Shown in pieces: positions 25,579 to 33,325 of a stretch of DNA of 64,000 nt. Each line of letters starts with the position of its first letter. Positions within the stretch are counted from its first letter, which is position 1. The stretch spans positions 1,979,001 through 2,043,000 of the forward strand of contig NZ_CP036132.1 of assembly GCF_018742245.1 (NCBI RefSeq), in the 5' to 3' direction. This DNA comes from Bacillus mycoides. GTDB taxonomy: Bacteria; Bacillota; Bacilli; Bacillales; Bacillaceae_G. The notes under the pieces were generated by a model. It worked only from the letters and a program-made list of their open reading frames with translations. It did not search any database and was not told the origin of the DNA. A program made the translations under genes and the position numbers.

Positions 25579-26060
25579 CATATGTAATTAGAGAAATGAA
25601 GCAAGAAGATATTCATGCTGTACAAAACGTAGCGAAAATAGCTTGGCATGATACTTACGAAGGAATTATTCCGAGAGCGATTCAAGACAACTTTTTAAAT
25701 GAAGCGTATTCCGATGAAAAAATGAAATATCGCCTTGAAAATACACATTTATTTGTTGCGGAAGAAGAGGGAGAAGTAATTGGATTTGCGAATTTTTCAC
25801 CAATTAGACTGCAAAATGAAGCAGAATTAGGTGCGATTTATTTGTTGCCAGATCAGCAAGGGAAAGGGATAGGGACAGCTTTGTTACAAAAAGGGATCAC
25901 GACGTTAAAAGGGATTCGAAAAATGTACATTCATGTAGAAGCGGAAAATGAAAAAGGAAAACGATTTTATGAAGCAAAAGGTTTTGCGGCTTTAGAGCAA
26001 TTTGAAGAAGATTTCGAAGGGCATATGCTGCAAACAGTGAGAATGGTTTTATACATATAA
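25575..26060 (+). CDS. GNAT family N-acetyltransferase
   Basis: The 161-aa protein has a clear GNAT core: ELGAIYLLPDQQGKGIGTALLQKG (acetyl-CoA loop QQGKGIG, about 90-100) and KRFYEAKGF near the C-terminus. The N-terminal MTYVIREMKQEDI is typical. The start overlaps the preceding stop by 4 bp (ATGA). The N-terminal WHDTYEGIIP motif is common in a subset of Bacillus GNATs of unknown substrate. Confidence 0.86.
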   Translation: MTYVIREMKQEDIHAVQNVAKIAWHDTYEGIIPRAIQDNFLNEAYSDEKMKYRLENTHLFVAEEEGEVIGFANFSPIRLQNEAELGAIYLLPDQQGKGIGTALLQKGITTLKGIRKMYIHVEAENEKGKRFYEAKGFAALEQFEEDFEGHMLQTVRMVLYI

Positions 26061-26072
26061 GGAGGATCAGGA

Positions 26073-26462
26073 ATGAAAATTTTTGATTTCAGTGAAAAAG
26101 TGGGAAAGCATATATCAGCATTTCAATCTAACTTTATAATGTCAAAAATATTAAAACATCAAGGGAATGTACATATCGGTTCTATGCATCTACAACCGAA
26201 TGGAGTTATTGGATATCATGAAGCAGTTGTATCTCAACTGCTTCTAATTGTACAAGGAGAAGGATTTGTTTGCGGATCAGATAAAGAAAAAGTGAAGATA
26301 GGAGCTGGACAAGCTGCATTTTGGGCGAAGGGCGAGTTACATGAAACGAGTACGGAAAAAGGATTGATGGCAATTGTCATTGAGTCAGACGGTCTTGAAA
26401 ATGGTATTTCAATGATGATTAGAGGGCAGGAGGGAGAAAGGAATGATTACAAAAGCGAATGA
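26073..26462 (+). CDS. Cupin-domain protein
   Basis: The 129-aa protein is a single cupin barrel: motif 1 about GVIGYHEAVVSQLLLIVQGEGF (46-67) and motif 2 GAGQAAFWAKGELHETST (about 78-95). Metal-binding residues are partly kept (H-E in motif 1, H in motif 2). Function is unknown; small cupins may bind metabolites or metals. AGGAGG lies before the ATG, and the gene overlaps the start of the next GNAT by 20 bp. Confidence 0.8.
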   Translation: MKIFDFSEKVGKHISAFQSNFIMSKILKHQGNVHIGSMHLQPNGVIGYHEAVVSQLLLIVQGEGFVCGSDKEKVKIGAGQAAFWAKGELHETSTEKGLMAIVIESDGLENGISMMIRGQEGERNDYKSE

Positions 26463-26871
26463 GGAAGAAACGAAACAAATATTAAATTATGCAGCTCAAT
26501 CTCTTTTCGAAGGAACAAAGGGGAATTGTCAGGTAAGTACAGAAAAAGCGATTGAAATTACAAAACCTTTAGTAGAAAAAGGGGCGTATTATATAGTTAC
26601 AAAGGAAGAAAATAAAGTAGTAGGATGGATACTAATAGGAGGAAATGTGGACTATTTCTCTCGTGAAAAACTTGGTTTTATTTATGAATTGTATGTTTTT
26701 TCAGAGTATCGCGGGAGAGGATTATCACGAAAACTAATGAAAGCTGGGATCAAGGAACTACAAGAAAAGTATTCAGAAATTCGCTTGAATGTATTTGCAG
26801 GGAACTTTGCAAAAGAAATGTACGAAGATTTTGGCTTCGTTGAAAGACAAGTAATCATGACTTTGAAGTGA
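26443..26871 (+). CDS. GNAT family N-acetyltransferase
   Basis: This 142-aa protein starts inside the cupin gene at an ATG after GGAGAAAGGA. GNAT motifs are FIYELYVFSEYRGRGLSRKLMKAG (acetyl-CoA loop YRGRGLS, about 88-95) and AKEMYEDFGFVERQV. It is the last gene of the operon. Just after its TGA the same frame stays open for 27 more codons. Confidence 0.85.
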   Translation: MITKANEEETKQILNYAAQSLFEGTKGNCQVSTEKAIEITKPLVEKGAYYIVTKEENKVVGWILIGGNVDYFSREKLGFIYELYVFSEYRGRGLSRKLMKAGIKELQEKYSEIRLNVFAGNFAKEMYEDFGFVERQVIMTLK

Positions 26872-26955
26872 GAAAACGATTTTAAGTGGGCGAAGAAACA
26901 AGAAAAAGAAAATGAGTATGTAATTTGTAAAGGTTATATTCTGAATTTTGGGTAA
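26872..26955 (+). other. In-frame open extension after the GNAT stop codon
   Basis: The frame of the preceding GNAT gene continues past its TGA for 27 sense codons to a TAA, with protein-like residues (KWAKKQEKENEYVICKGY). It has no start or ribosome site. It may be a decayed C-terminal coding segment, or the TGA may have arisen recently. The GNAT domain itself is complete without it. Confidence 0.25.
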
Positions 26956-27180
26956 AAAAAGGTTTTCTTTTTATTATTAAATAGAGGTAGAAACGCTTAG
27001 CAGTCCTTTAAAAAAAACAATAAATTTATATTATATAATATAATGTTATTATAGTAAAAGAGAAATTTTGGGAAAATATCATTTTTTTATTTAGAAATTT
27101 TTAAATTATTGATATAATCAATTTGTAGAATTGATTTTGGGTTAATTTTACTATTTTTAAATTTTAAGGGGGATTTAATA
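26956..27180 (+). promoter_or_regulatory. Upstream region of the T7SS operon
   Basis: Very AT-rich DNA before esxA. It contains a short palindrome ATTGATATAATCAAT (27108-27122) and a 12-of-15 match to the CodY consensus at 27064-27078. No single promoter stands out because many TATAAT-like strings occur. The ribosome site AAGGGGG precedes the esxA ATG. Confidence 0.35.
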
Positions 27181-27477
27181 ATGGCAGGACAAATTCGTAT
27201 GTCACCAGAGGAGCTTAAATCGAAAGCGACTCGATATGGACAAGGTGCAAATCAAATTGAGGACATTTTACGTCAGTTACAAAACTTACAAAATGAATTA
27301 AGAGGAGAATGGGAAGGTCGTGCTTTCGAAGGTTTTGATCAACAGTTCAATCAATTAAAACCAAAAGTACAAAACTTCGCAGAGCTATTACAAGAAATTA
27401 ATATGCAGCTTAATAAAACTGCAGAGGCTGTTGCTAGACACGACGAAGATCTTTCTCGTAATTTCGGTCTACAATAA
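27181..27477 (+). CDS. esxA: WXG100 family T7SS secreted protein
   Basis: The 98-aa protein is a helical hairpin with the central W-x-G motif (WEG at 44-46) between two amphipathic helices. It is the EsxA/YukE-type substrate and core component of Gram-positive type VII secretion, exported as a dimer. The usual C-terminal YxxxD/E signal is not exact: it reads ARHDEDLS. It is the first gene of the T7SS locus, and a hairpin after it probably lets it be expressed more strongly than the machinery genes. Confidence 0.93.
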   Translation: MAGQIRMSPEELKSKATRYGQGANQIEDILRQLQNLQNELRGEWEGRAFEGFDQQFNQLKPKVQNFAELLQEINMQLNKTAEAVARHDEDLSRNFGLQ

Positions 27478-27497
27478 AAACGGGTAAAAAGAAACAT

Positions 27498-27537
27498 GTA
27501 ATTTAGCCATGCAACTTTCGTTGTATGGCTAAATTAC
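27498..27537 (+). terminator. Hairpin between esxA and esaA
   Basis: GTAATTTAGCCATGCAAC pairs with GTTGTATGGCTAAATTAC with one mismatch. Only a few T residues follow, so read-through into esaA is likely. It may set the ratio of EsxA to the downstream machinery. Confidence 0.65.
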
Positions 27538-27603
27538 TTTAAAACTAGAGTAAGATAAGGAGTCCTTAACTTAATAGACTCGCAGCCGCAGGAGTGATAA
27601 GTA

Positions 27604-30600
27604 GTGAAAAAGTTTAAGTGGAGCATCTTGTTGTTTATTATTTTAGCTCTTGTGCTATCAACAGGAGTTTCCTATTTAGCATTAAATCAAAATGTTAAGA
27701 AAGCTAATGAGAATAGCACGCCAAAAATGACAGTTGCATTAGTAAATGAAGATCAAGGAACTGTATTTGAAGGGAATAAAATAGCGTTTGGAGATCAATT
27801 TGTTAAAAATGTAAATAAAAATACGAAACAAGAATGGTACGTAGTTAGTCGCGGAGTAGCAGAAAATGGTTTGAAAAATAATAATTACAATATGATGATT
27901 GTTATACCAAATGATTTTTCTAGGAAAGCAGTTGCGATTGATTCAGAACTACCAGAGAAATTAACTTTAAACTACAAAGTAAATGCAACTGGGAATAAAG
28001 ATTTGAAAGCTGAGGCTGAAAATACGGCGTCTACAATTTTAGAGGATTTCAATAAGCAAATCATCGACGTTTATTTTGCAAGTATTATCGGTAAGTTGCA
28101 AGGTGCACAAGATAATATAGGTAAAATAATTGAAAAAGGAAACGTTCAAACAACTATGTACAAAAAAGATGTACACAGTCCTTTGGCAAATTACACAAAT
28201 CAATTTAAAATAGTGCAAGATTATACTGGGGTTTCTGTTAATAGTTTTAAAGGATTTCAGGATGTATTAAAAGGGTTTGGTCAAACTTTAGATGAAGGAA
28301 ATAAATCTAATAATACTTATTTGGAAGGTTTTAATAACTTTCAAAAAATGCAATCTGATAATAATTTGTTAGCTAATAATTTTTCGAGTCAATTTAATCA
28401 ATCTATGAGTGAGATGGGTGCAGGTGATGCTTTAAAGCAGTTAAGCTCACTGGAATCGGCAAATAAAATTATTGCAAATCAATTTACGCTTTCAGAGAAA
28501 GAACCAAATATTTTAGCTGATGCTTCAGCAATTCAAAAATATTTAACAGATGTAAAAAAACAAGTGTCAGAATATGATACAGAACTTGCAGGAAAGTTAG
28601 AAAGTGATATTCAAGAGACGATAATTAAAAAGTTAAAGCAATCTATGTCGAACGATGGAAAGCAAGAAATCTTTATAAATACATTAATGAAACAACCAGA
28701 TGTTCGAATAAAGAAACAAATCGAAAATTTAATTGCAAAATTACCTAGTTTAAACATGGAAGAAATCGTTCAAAGTGATTTGCCAGATGCAACGAAATTA
28801 CAACTGCAAAATGTAATTCAATTTACAAATAAATATAATAAAGAAAATAATTTTTATTATGACCCTGTAAATAAAATATCTTTAGGAAACGCCATTAAAG
28901 AAGTAAAGGATAGACTTTATAAAGAGGGAATTACATTTAGTGATACAGCGAAAGTAATTAAAATGGAATCTTCACAAACTTTGAAGATAAATATTCCAGA
29001 AGAGTTTGAACTATATGGAAGTACCGAAGCTTTGTATATTGATGATGTGGATTACACAAGTATGTTTCTGGAGAAAAACGGAGAAATCATTATACCACCT
29101 CGTAATGAAGGGGATATAAAGATTAACCTGCATGTGAAGTTAAAAGATCCAAACATCAATATAGATGTTTTCTCTCCTGTAATGTGGGACTGGAGATTAA
29201 ATGGAAATGACGAAAAAGAAACTAGTTCTGGAAAAGAAGAACCTAAAAAAGAGAATGAAGGAACACAATCCGAAAATAGCAAGGTGGAAAATGTAGTTAA
29301 TAAAACGCGATATGGAATAATGCCACTAGCACATACTACTAAAAAACCTATCATTCAAAAAACAGAACAAGGTAACAATGATAATGGAGGAACCTCTGAA
29401 GGCGGAACGGGAACAGATCCAGGAGGAAACCCAGGAGGCGGAACGGGAACAGATCCAGGAGGAAACCCAGGAGGCGGAACGGGAACAGATCCAGGAGGAA
29501 ACCCAGGAGGCGGAACGGGAACAGATCCAGGAGGAAACCCAGGAGGCGGAACGGGAACAGATCCAGGAGGAAACCCAGGAGGCGGAACAGGAACAGATCC
29601 AACAGGGAACAGATCCAGGAGGAGGCGGAACGGGAACAGATCCAGGAACGGAACAGGAACAGATCCAGGAGGAAATCCAGGAGGAAACCCAGGAGGCGGA
29701 ACGGGAACAGATCCAGGAGGAAATCCAGGAGGCGGAACAGGAACAGATCCAGGAGGTGGAACAGGAACAGATAACGGTGGAAAATCAAAAGTTATTGAAC
29801 GAACGACGAATCAAGTTGTACATCAAAAATCAGAAGAATTAACAAAAAATATATCTAGTGTATTAATAAAAGAAGCAGTAGATACAGTTGAAAGTTATCA
29901 AAGTTTAATTAGTCTGTACGAAATGTATTATGGGATTGATTTAAGAACGAAAGATGTAGGTCCTAAGCTAGAAGAGGGAAGTTTAGATGCAATTGCAACT
30001 GAACAATCTTTGTACTACGTATTAAATAAACAAAGCTTAATTGATTTAATTTCAAACCTTGTTTCATCTAGTATTACGACAGAAGTTAAGCAAGATATGA
30101 CAGGTTTAAAACAAAAAATAGACTCTTATCAACAATTCATTACTAGTGCGGATCAAAATTCAATGCTACTAGCGGAGAAATTAAATGTAACGACGCAGCA
30201 GGCAACTAGTATGAATGAAAATTTAGGAGAATATTTAAAAGGTTTAGCGAAATGGCGTGAAAGTAGCTTAAAGCTAGTTGAAGAACAGCAAGTGCTAACA
30301 ACAAATAATACTGGTGAGCAAACAGCTGTTTTATCGTTAGATTCTGGTATTAAATCATTAATGATGCAAAGTCAGTCATTGGTCGAGAGTTCGAAGCATA
30401 GTTTAACAACATCAGACGATGTATATAAAACATTTGATCAAATTAATGGACAAGCAAAAGAAATTCAAGACAGCGGAACGACAATTGTTTCAAAGGCTGA
30501 TTCATTATTAAATGACTTTACAAAGAAAATGGAAGATGATAAATCATTCTCCAAAAACTTTACTGAAATTTTGGCTAATAGCCGAATTGGTGATCGCCAA

Positions 30601-31278
30601 AATGAAATGTTATACCAATTTTTATCTAGTCCAGTACAGAAACAAAATGATGGAGTAATTGTAGCTGGTAATGCTTTTACACCATATTTAATCGTATTAA
30701 CTTGTTTTATTGTTGCATTATTTACAGCATACGCAATTGCGAATCAAGAAAAGAAACGAACGCAATCAGATCATTTTGAAGAGAAGTTCTCATTAATTGA
30801 TATGAATGTACCAACTACAGTAGTGGCATTCGGTATATCAATTGTGGAAGGAATTAGTATAGGTATCATTTCTGGACGTCTTTTACAGTTCGGTCAAGAT
30901 CAAAGTTTACTATGGATTGCGTTTATCACAATCATTATGATGGCGTTTGTATTGGTCTCAACATACTTATTACGACAAATAAAAATGGTAGGGATGTTTA
31001 TACTATTAGTATTTTTAAGTATGTACCTATTTTTAACTGAAGCAGTTGGAAGTAAAGTAGATCAAATGTCGTCTGTTGGAAAGGTACGTCAATTCTCACC
31101 GCTTCAGTATATAGAAAGTTTTCTAAATGATTTTATTAGCGGTAAAGATACTGGAAAAGTTATTTTCATCGTGTTGTTTGTAATTGCCATTATAGGATTA
31201 GTTAGTAATCTGTTTGTATGGCATAAGAAATGGGAGGAAAAAGAAGTAAATGATCAAACAATGGAGCATAGTGGCTAA
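27604..31278 (+). CDS. esaA: Type VII secretion protein EsaA (YueB-like)
   Basis: A GTG start at 27604 follows GGAGTGATAAGTA. The 1224-aa protein has an N-terminal membrane helix (about 7-27), a large extracellular region with the EsaA/YueB pattern (TVALVNEDQG at about 44), and five C-terminal membrane helices (about 1022-1043, 1075-1098, 1102-1122, 1130-1150, 1180-1202). It spans the wall as part of the T7SSb machine; the B. subtilis ortholog is the phage SPP1 receptor. Residues about 600-725 are a Gly/Pro/Thr/Asp-rich tandem repeat absent from most orthologs. Overlaps essA by 29 bp. Confidence 0.9.
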   Translation: MKKFKWSILLFIILALVLSTGVSYLALNQNVKKANENSTPKMTVALVNEDQGTVFEGNKIAFGDQFVKNVNKNTKQEWYVVSRGVAENGLKNNNYNMMIVIPNDFSRKAVAIDSELPEKLTLNYKVNATGNKDLKAEAENTASTILEDFNKQIIDVYFASIIGKLQGAQDNIGKIIEKGNVQTTMYKKDVHSPLANYTNQFKIVQDYTGVSVNSFKGFQDVLKGFGQTLDEGNKSNNTYLEGFNNFQKMQSDNNLLANNFSSQFNQSMSEMGAGDALKQLSSLESANKIIANQFTLSEKEPNILADASAIQKYLTDVKKQVSEYDTELAGKLESDIQETIIKKLKQSMSNDGKQEIFINTLMKQPDVRIKKQIENLIAKLPSLNMEEIVQSDLPDATKLQLQNVIQFTNKYNKENNFYYDPVNKISLGNAIKEVKDRLYKEGITFSDTAKVIKMESSQTLKINIPEEFELYGSTEALYIDDVDYTSMFLEKNGEIIIPPRNEGDIKINLHVKLKDPNINIDVFSPVMWDWRLNGNDEKETSSGKEEPKKENEGTQSENSKVENVVNKTRYGIMPLAHTTKKPIIQKTEQGNNDNGGTSEGGTGTDPGGNPGGGTGTDPGGNPGGGTGTDPGGNPGGGTGTDPGGNPGGGTGTDPGGNPGGGTGTDPTGNRSRRRRNGNRSRNGTGTDPGGNPGGNPGGGTGTDPGGNPGGGTGTDPGGGTGTDNGGKSKVIERTTNQVVHQKSEELTKNISSVLIKEAVDTVESYQSLISLYEMYYGIDLRTKDVGPKLEEGSLDAIATEQSLYYVLNKQSLIDLISNLVSSSITTEVKQDMTGLKQKIDSYQQFITSADQNSMLLAEKLNVTTQQATSMNENLGEYLKGLAKWRESSLKLVEEQQVLTTNNTGEQTAVLSLDSGIKSLMMQSQSLVESSKHSLTTSDDVYKTFDQINGQAKEIQDSGTTIVSKADSLLNDFTKKMEDDKSFSKNFTEILANSRIGDRQNEMLYQFLSSPVQKQNDGVIVAGNAFTPYLIVLTCFIVALFTAYAIANQEKKRTQSDHFEEKFSLIDMNVPTTVVAFGISIVEGISIGIISGRLLQFGQDQSLLWIAFITIIMMAFVLVSTYLLRQIKMVGMFILLVFLSMYLFLTEAVGSKVDQMSSVGKVRQFSPLQYIESFLNDFISGKDTGKVIFIVLFVIAIIGLVSNLFVWHKKWEEKEVNDQTMEHSG
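29401..29775 (+). repeat. 36-bp tandem repeat array within esaA
   Basis: Five near-perfect 36-bp units (29401-29580) encode GGTGTDPGGNPG-type 12-residue repeats, followed by degenerate units to about 29775. At 29602-29649 the DNA repeat continues but is read in another frame, giving the Arg-rich segment TGNRSRRRRNGNRSRN (residues 667-682); the main frame then resumes. The array is open in a second plus frame and on the minus strand, which explains the spurious ORFs there. Confidence 0.9.
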
Positions 31279-31753
31279 GTTATCATTTCTCTCTATCCTT
31301 TTACTGTTTGTCGCGCTACCGATAAGGAGCGCGGCTGACAGTTATCTTGGTGATGATGGGAAGATTAAGTTTAAAGTGGATCGACTTGAAGAAAGCGACC
31401 AAGAAAAAAATAAAAAGGAACATAAGGAAACGGAATTAGATAAAGCATCAATTGAGTTATTTAACAAAGAAGTAGAAGAAGAAATTCAGAAAAAGAAAAA
31501 GAAAGAACAAAAAGATATGGAAGCTTTACGAGATTCTCTTTTTATAAAACAAAAAGAAATAAATAGTGTTAAAGATACGAAAAATAGTTTGTTTAGCAGT
31601 GAATACGTTGTGAGAAAAAGTGCAGATGAAGTAGCGAGTAATGAAACAATGAATGAAAAGCCAATTAGTACAACAATAATAATATTATTTGGCGGTGGCA
31701 TTGTACTTATTTGCATCGGTATTTATACAGTTCTTCGCAAAAGTTGGAGGTAA
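31250..31753 (+). CDS. essA: Type VII secretion protein EssA
   Basis: The 167-aa protein has an N-terminal signal or membrane helix (about 9-27), a Lys/Glu-rich coiled-coil region (about 50-105), and a C-terminal membrane helix (about 142-161) with a short basic tail. This build and the gene order esaA-essA-esaB match EssA, an integral membrane component of T7SSb. The ATG overlaps the end of esaA, with GGGAGG upstream. Sequence conservation in this family is low, so context carries weight. Confidence 0.85.
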   Translation: MIKQWSIVAKLSFLSILLLFVALPIRSAADSYLGDDGKIKFKVDRLEESDQEKNKKEHKETELDKASIELFNKEVEEEIQKKKKKEQKDMEALRDSLFIKQKEINSVKDTKNSLFSSEYVVRKSADEVASNETMNEKPISTTIIILFGGGIVLICIGIYTVLRKSWR

Positions 31754-31757
31754 AGTA

Positions 31758-32009
31758 ATGGCAATACAAACACATATTAATGTAACGGTAGATTTTAGTA
31801 AATGGAATGGAAATACATATGATTTGCGTATTCCAAATCATCAATCTATTAAATATTTATTGAAAAATTTATTAGATACGCTAAAGATTGATAATCATGA
31901 AGGTTCACATTTTGTAATTAAAGTGAAAAATAAGTCAATTGTTTTAACGGATAATGATCGTTTAATTGATCACCAAATAACAGATGGAGATATTTTACAA
32001 GTTTTATAA
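31758..32009 (+). CDS. esaB: Ubiquitin-like T7SS protein EsaB (YukD)
   Basis: The start is the ATG at 31758, after GGAGGTAAAGTA; the longer frame would overlap essA. The 83-aa product has a beta-grasp (ubiquitin-like) pattern from HINVTVDF through SIVLTDNDRLIDHQITDGD to a short ILQVL end. EsaB/YukD is a small cytosolic T7SSb component needed for secretion. It is conserved between essA and essB here, as in Staphylococcus aureus. Confidence 0.9.
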   Translation: MAIQTHINVTVDFSKWNGNTYDLRIPNHQSIKYLLKNLLDTLKIDNHEGSHFVIKVKNKSIVLTDNDRLIDHQITDGDILQVL

Positions 32010-32082
32010 AGAATATTTTTTACTTTTAGTTATTTGAAAATAAGTTATTACGGGTTATAAAGAAAAGGAGAAGAGGATAAAA

Positions 32083-33282
32083 ATGACGGAAAAAACAATT
32101 CAAATTGATGCAATGAACTATCAATTTCAAATAGAAAAAGAAAATTGGAAATTGGAGATGACCAAATCTCAAACACGTATAAAAGACTTCCGTCAATTCG
32201 ATATAATTACGGGCGCATCATCTGAGTTTGTACCATTAACGATAGAAGAAACGGATGATATGTTTACTTTTATATTTCAAGTGGATAAAAAATTATATAA
32301 GTGGGACGATCTTAGCCGTTTTGGAAGAAATGAGAAATTAAGACTGCTTCGAAATGTTGCGCAGTTTCGTAAATATTTAAATAAACGAATCACGTTCTTT
32401 TTACATCCGGACAATATAGTTTTTAATGCTAATTTAATACCAAGTATTATACATAGAGGAATTAGAGATATTGTTCCACCAACCCCGTTGTTAGAAGAGC
32501 AATTTTTAACACAATATAAGTGTCTAATTATTGCTTTATTCTCCCAAAAGCACAATTTTGATGATTTGTATGCTGGGTTACTAAAAGATGCAAAAGAAAC
32601 AACATTTGAACAAACCGTTGCTCAAATGGAAAGTTTAGATGCATTACTGCAGTTTCTGGATGACAGCTTTGAGAAGGAACAAACAAAAACAGAAAAAAAT
32701 ATGCAGTTAGTACATAAAAAGAGCTACAAATCATTTAAATATTTAGCTTTTTCCTTCATAGCGGCGACAGTTGTTTTAGTTGCTCCTTTAATATATTTCA
32801 CTTTTATAAAATTTCCTTATCAAAATAAATTATTAGAAGCAAATGCGAATTTCATAGCAACTGATTATGACAAAGTAATTACTCAATTAAATGAAGAGGA
32901 ATTTGAATCATTACCGGTTGCGTCTAAATATGAGTTAGCATTTGCATACATTACAGCTGAAAAACTAGGTGAAAATCAAAAGAAAGCAATTATGAAAAAT
33001 ATTAGTTTGAAAAGTGATGAAAAGTATTTACTTTATTGGATGTATAACGGAAAAGGTGATTTTGATAAATCATTAGATTTAGCTAAAACACTTGATGATC
33101 CGCAGCTTATTATGTACGGCCTTGTTAAACAAATTGAATCGCTGAAAAATAATCCGGACTTGTCAGGAGAAGAGCGTGATCAAAAGTTAAAAACATATGA
33201 ACAACAATTAGATGAGTATAAAAAGAAATATGGCAATTCATCAAGCGATAAAGACTTGTCGGACACAGAGAAAAAAGAGTAA
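32083..33282 (+). CDS. essB: Type VII secretion protein EssB (YukC)
   Basis: The 399-aa protein has an N-terminal pseudokinase-like cytosolic domain (about 1-215), one membrane helix (about 223-246), and an extracytoplasmic helical domain (about 250-380), ending in a charged Lys/Ser/Asp tail. This is the EssB/YukC plan, a central bitopic component that contacts EssC and the substrates. The signature FQVDKKLYKWDDLSRFGRNEKLRLL is visible. The ATG follows AAAAGGAGAAGAGGATAAAA. Confidence 0.92.
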   Translation: MTEKTIQIDAMNYQFQIEKENWKLEMTKSQTRIKDFRQFDIITGASSEFVPLTIEETDDMFTFIFQVDKKLYKWDDLSRFGRNEKLRLLRNVAQFRKYLNKRITFFLHPDNIVFNANLIPSIIHRGIRDIVPPTPLLEEQFLTQYKCLIIALFSQKHNFDDLYAGLLKDAKETTFEQTVAQMESLDALLQFLDDSFEKEQTKTEKNMQLVHKKSYKSFKYLAFSFIAATVVLVAPLIYFTFIKFPYQNKLLEANANFIATDYDKVITQLNEEEFESLPVASKYELAFAYITAEKLGENQKKAIMKNISLKSDEKYLLYWMYNGKGDFDKSLDLAKTLDDPQLIMYGLVKQIESLKNNPDLSGEERDQKLKTYEQQLDEYKKKYGNSSSDKDLSDTEKKE

Positions 33283-33325
33283 GCAAGCACTTGATGAGAC
33301 AGTTGAAAAGGAGCAGTGAACACGG

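Noticed and set aside
29351..29842. Long open frames in the second plus frame (29378-29842) and on the minus strand (29351-29788) across the esaA repeat
   Set aside because: They arise because the 36-bp repeat lacks stops in those frames; their composition only mirrors the repeat.
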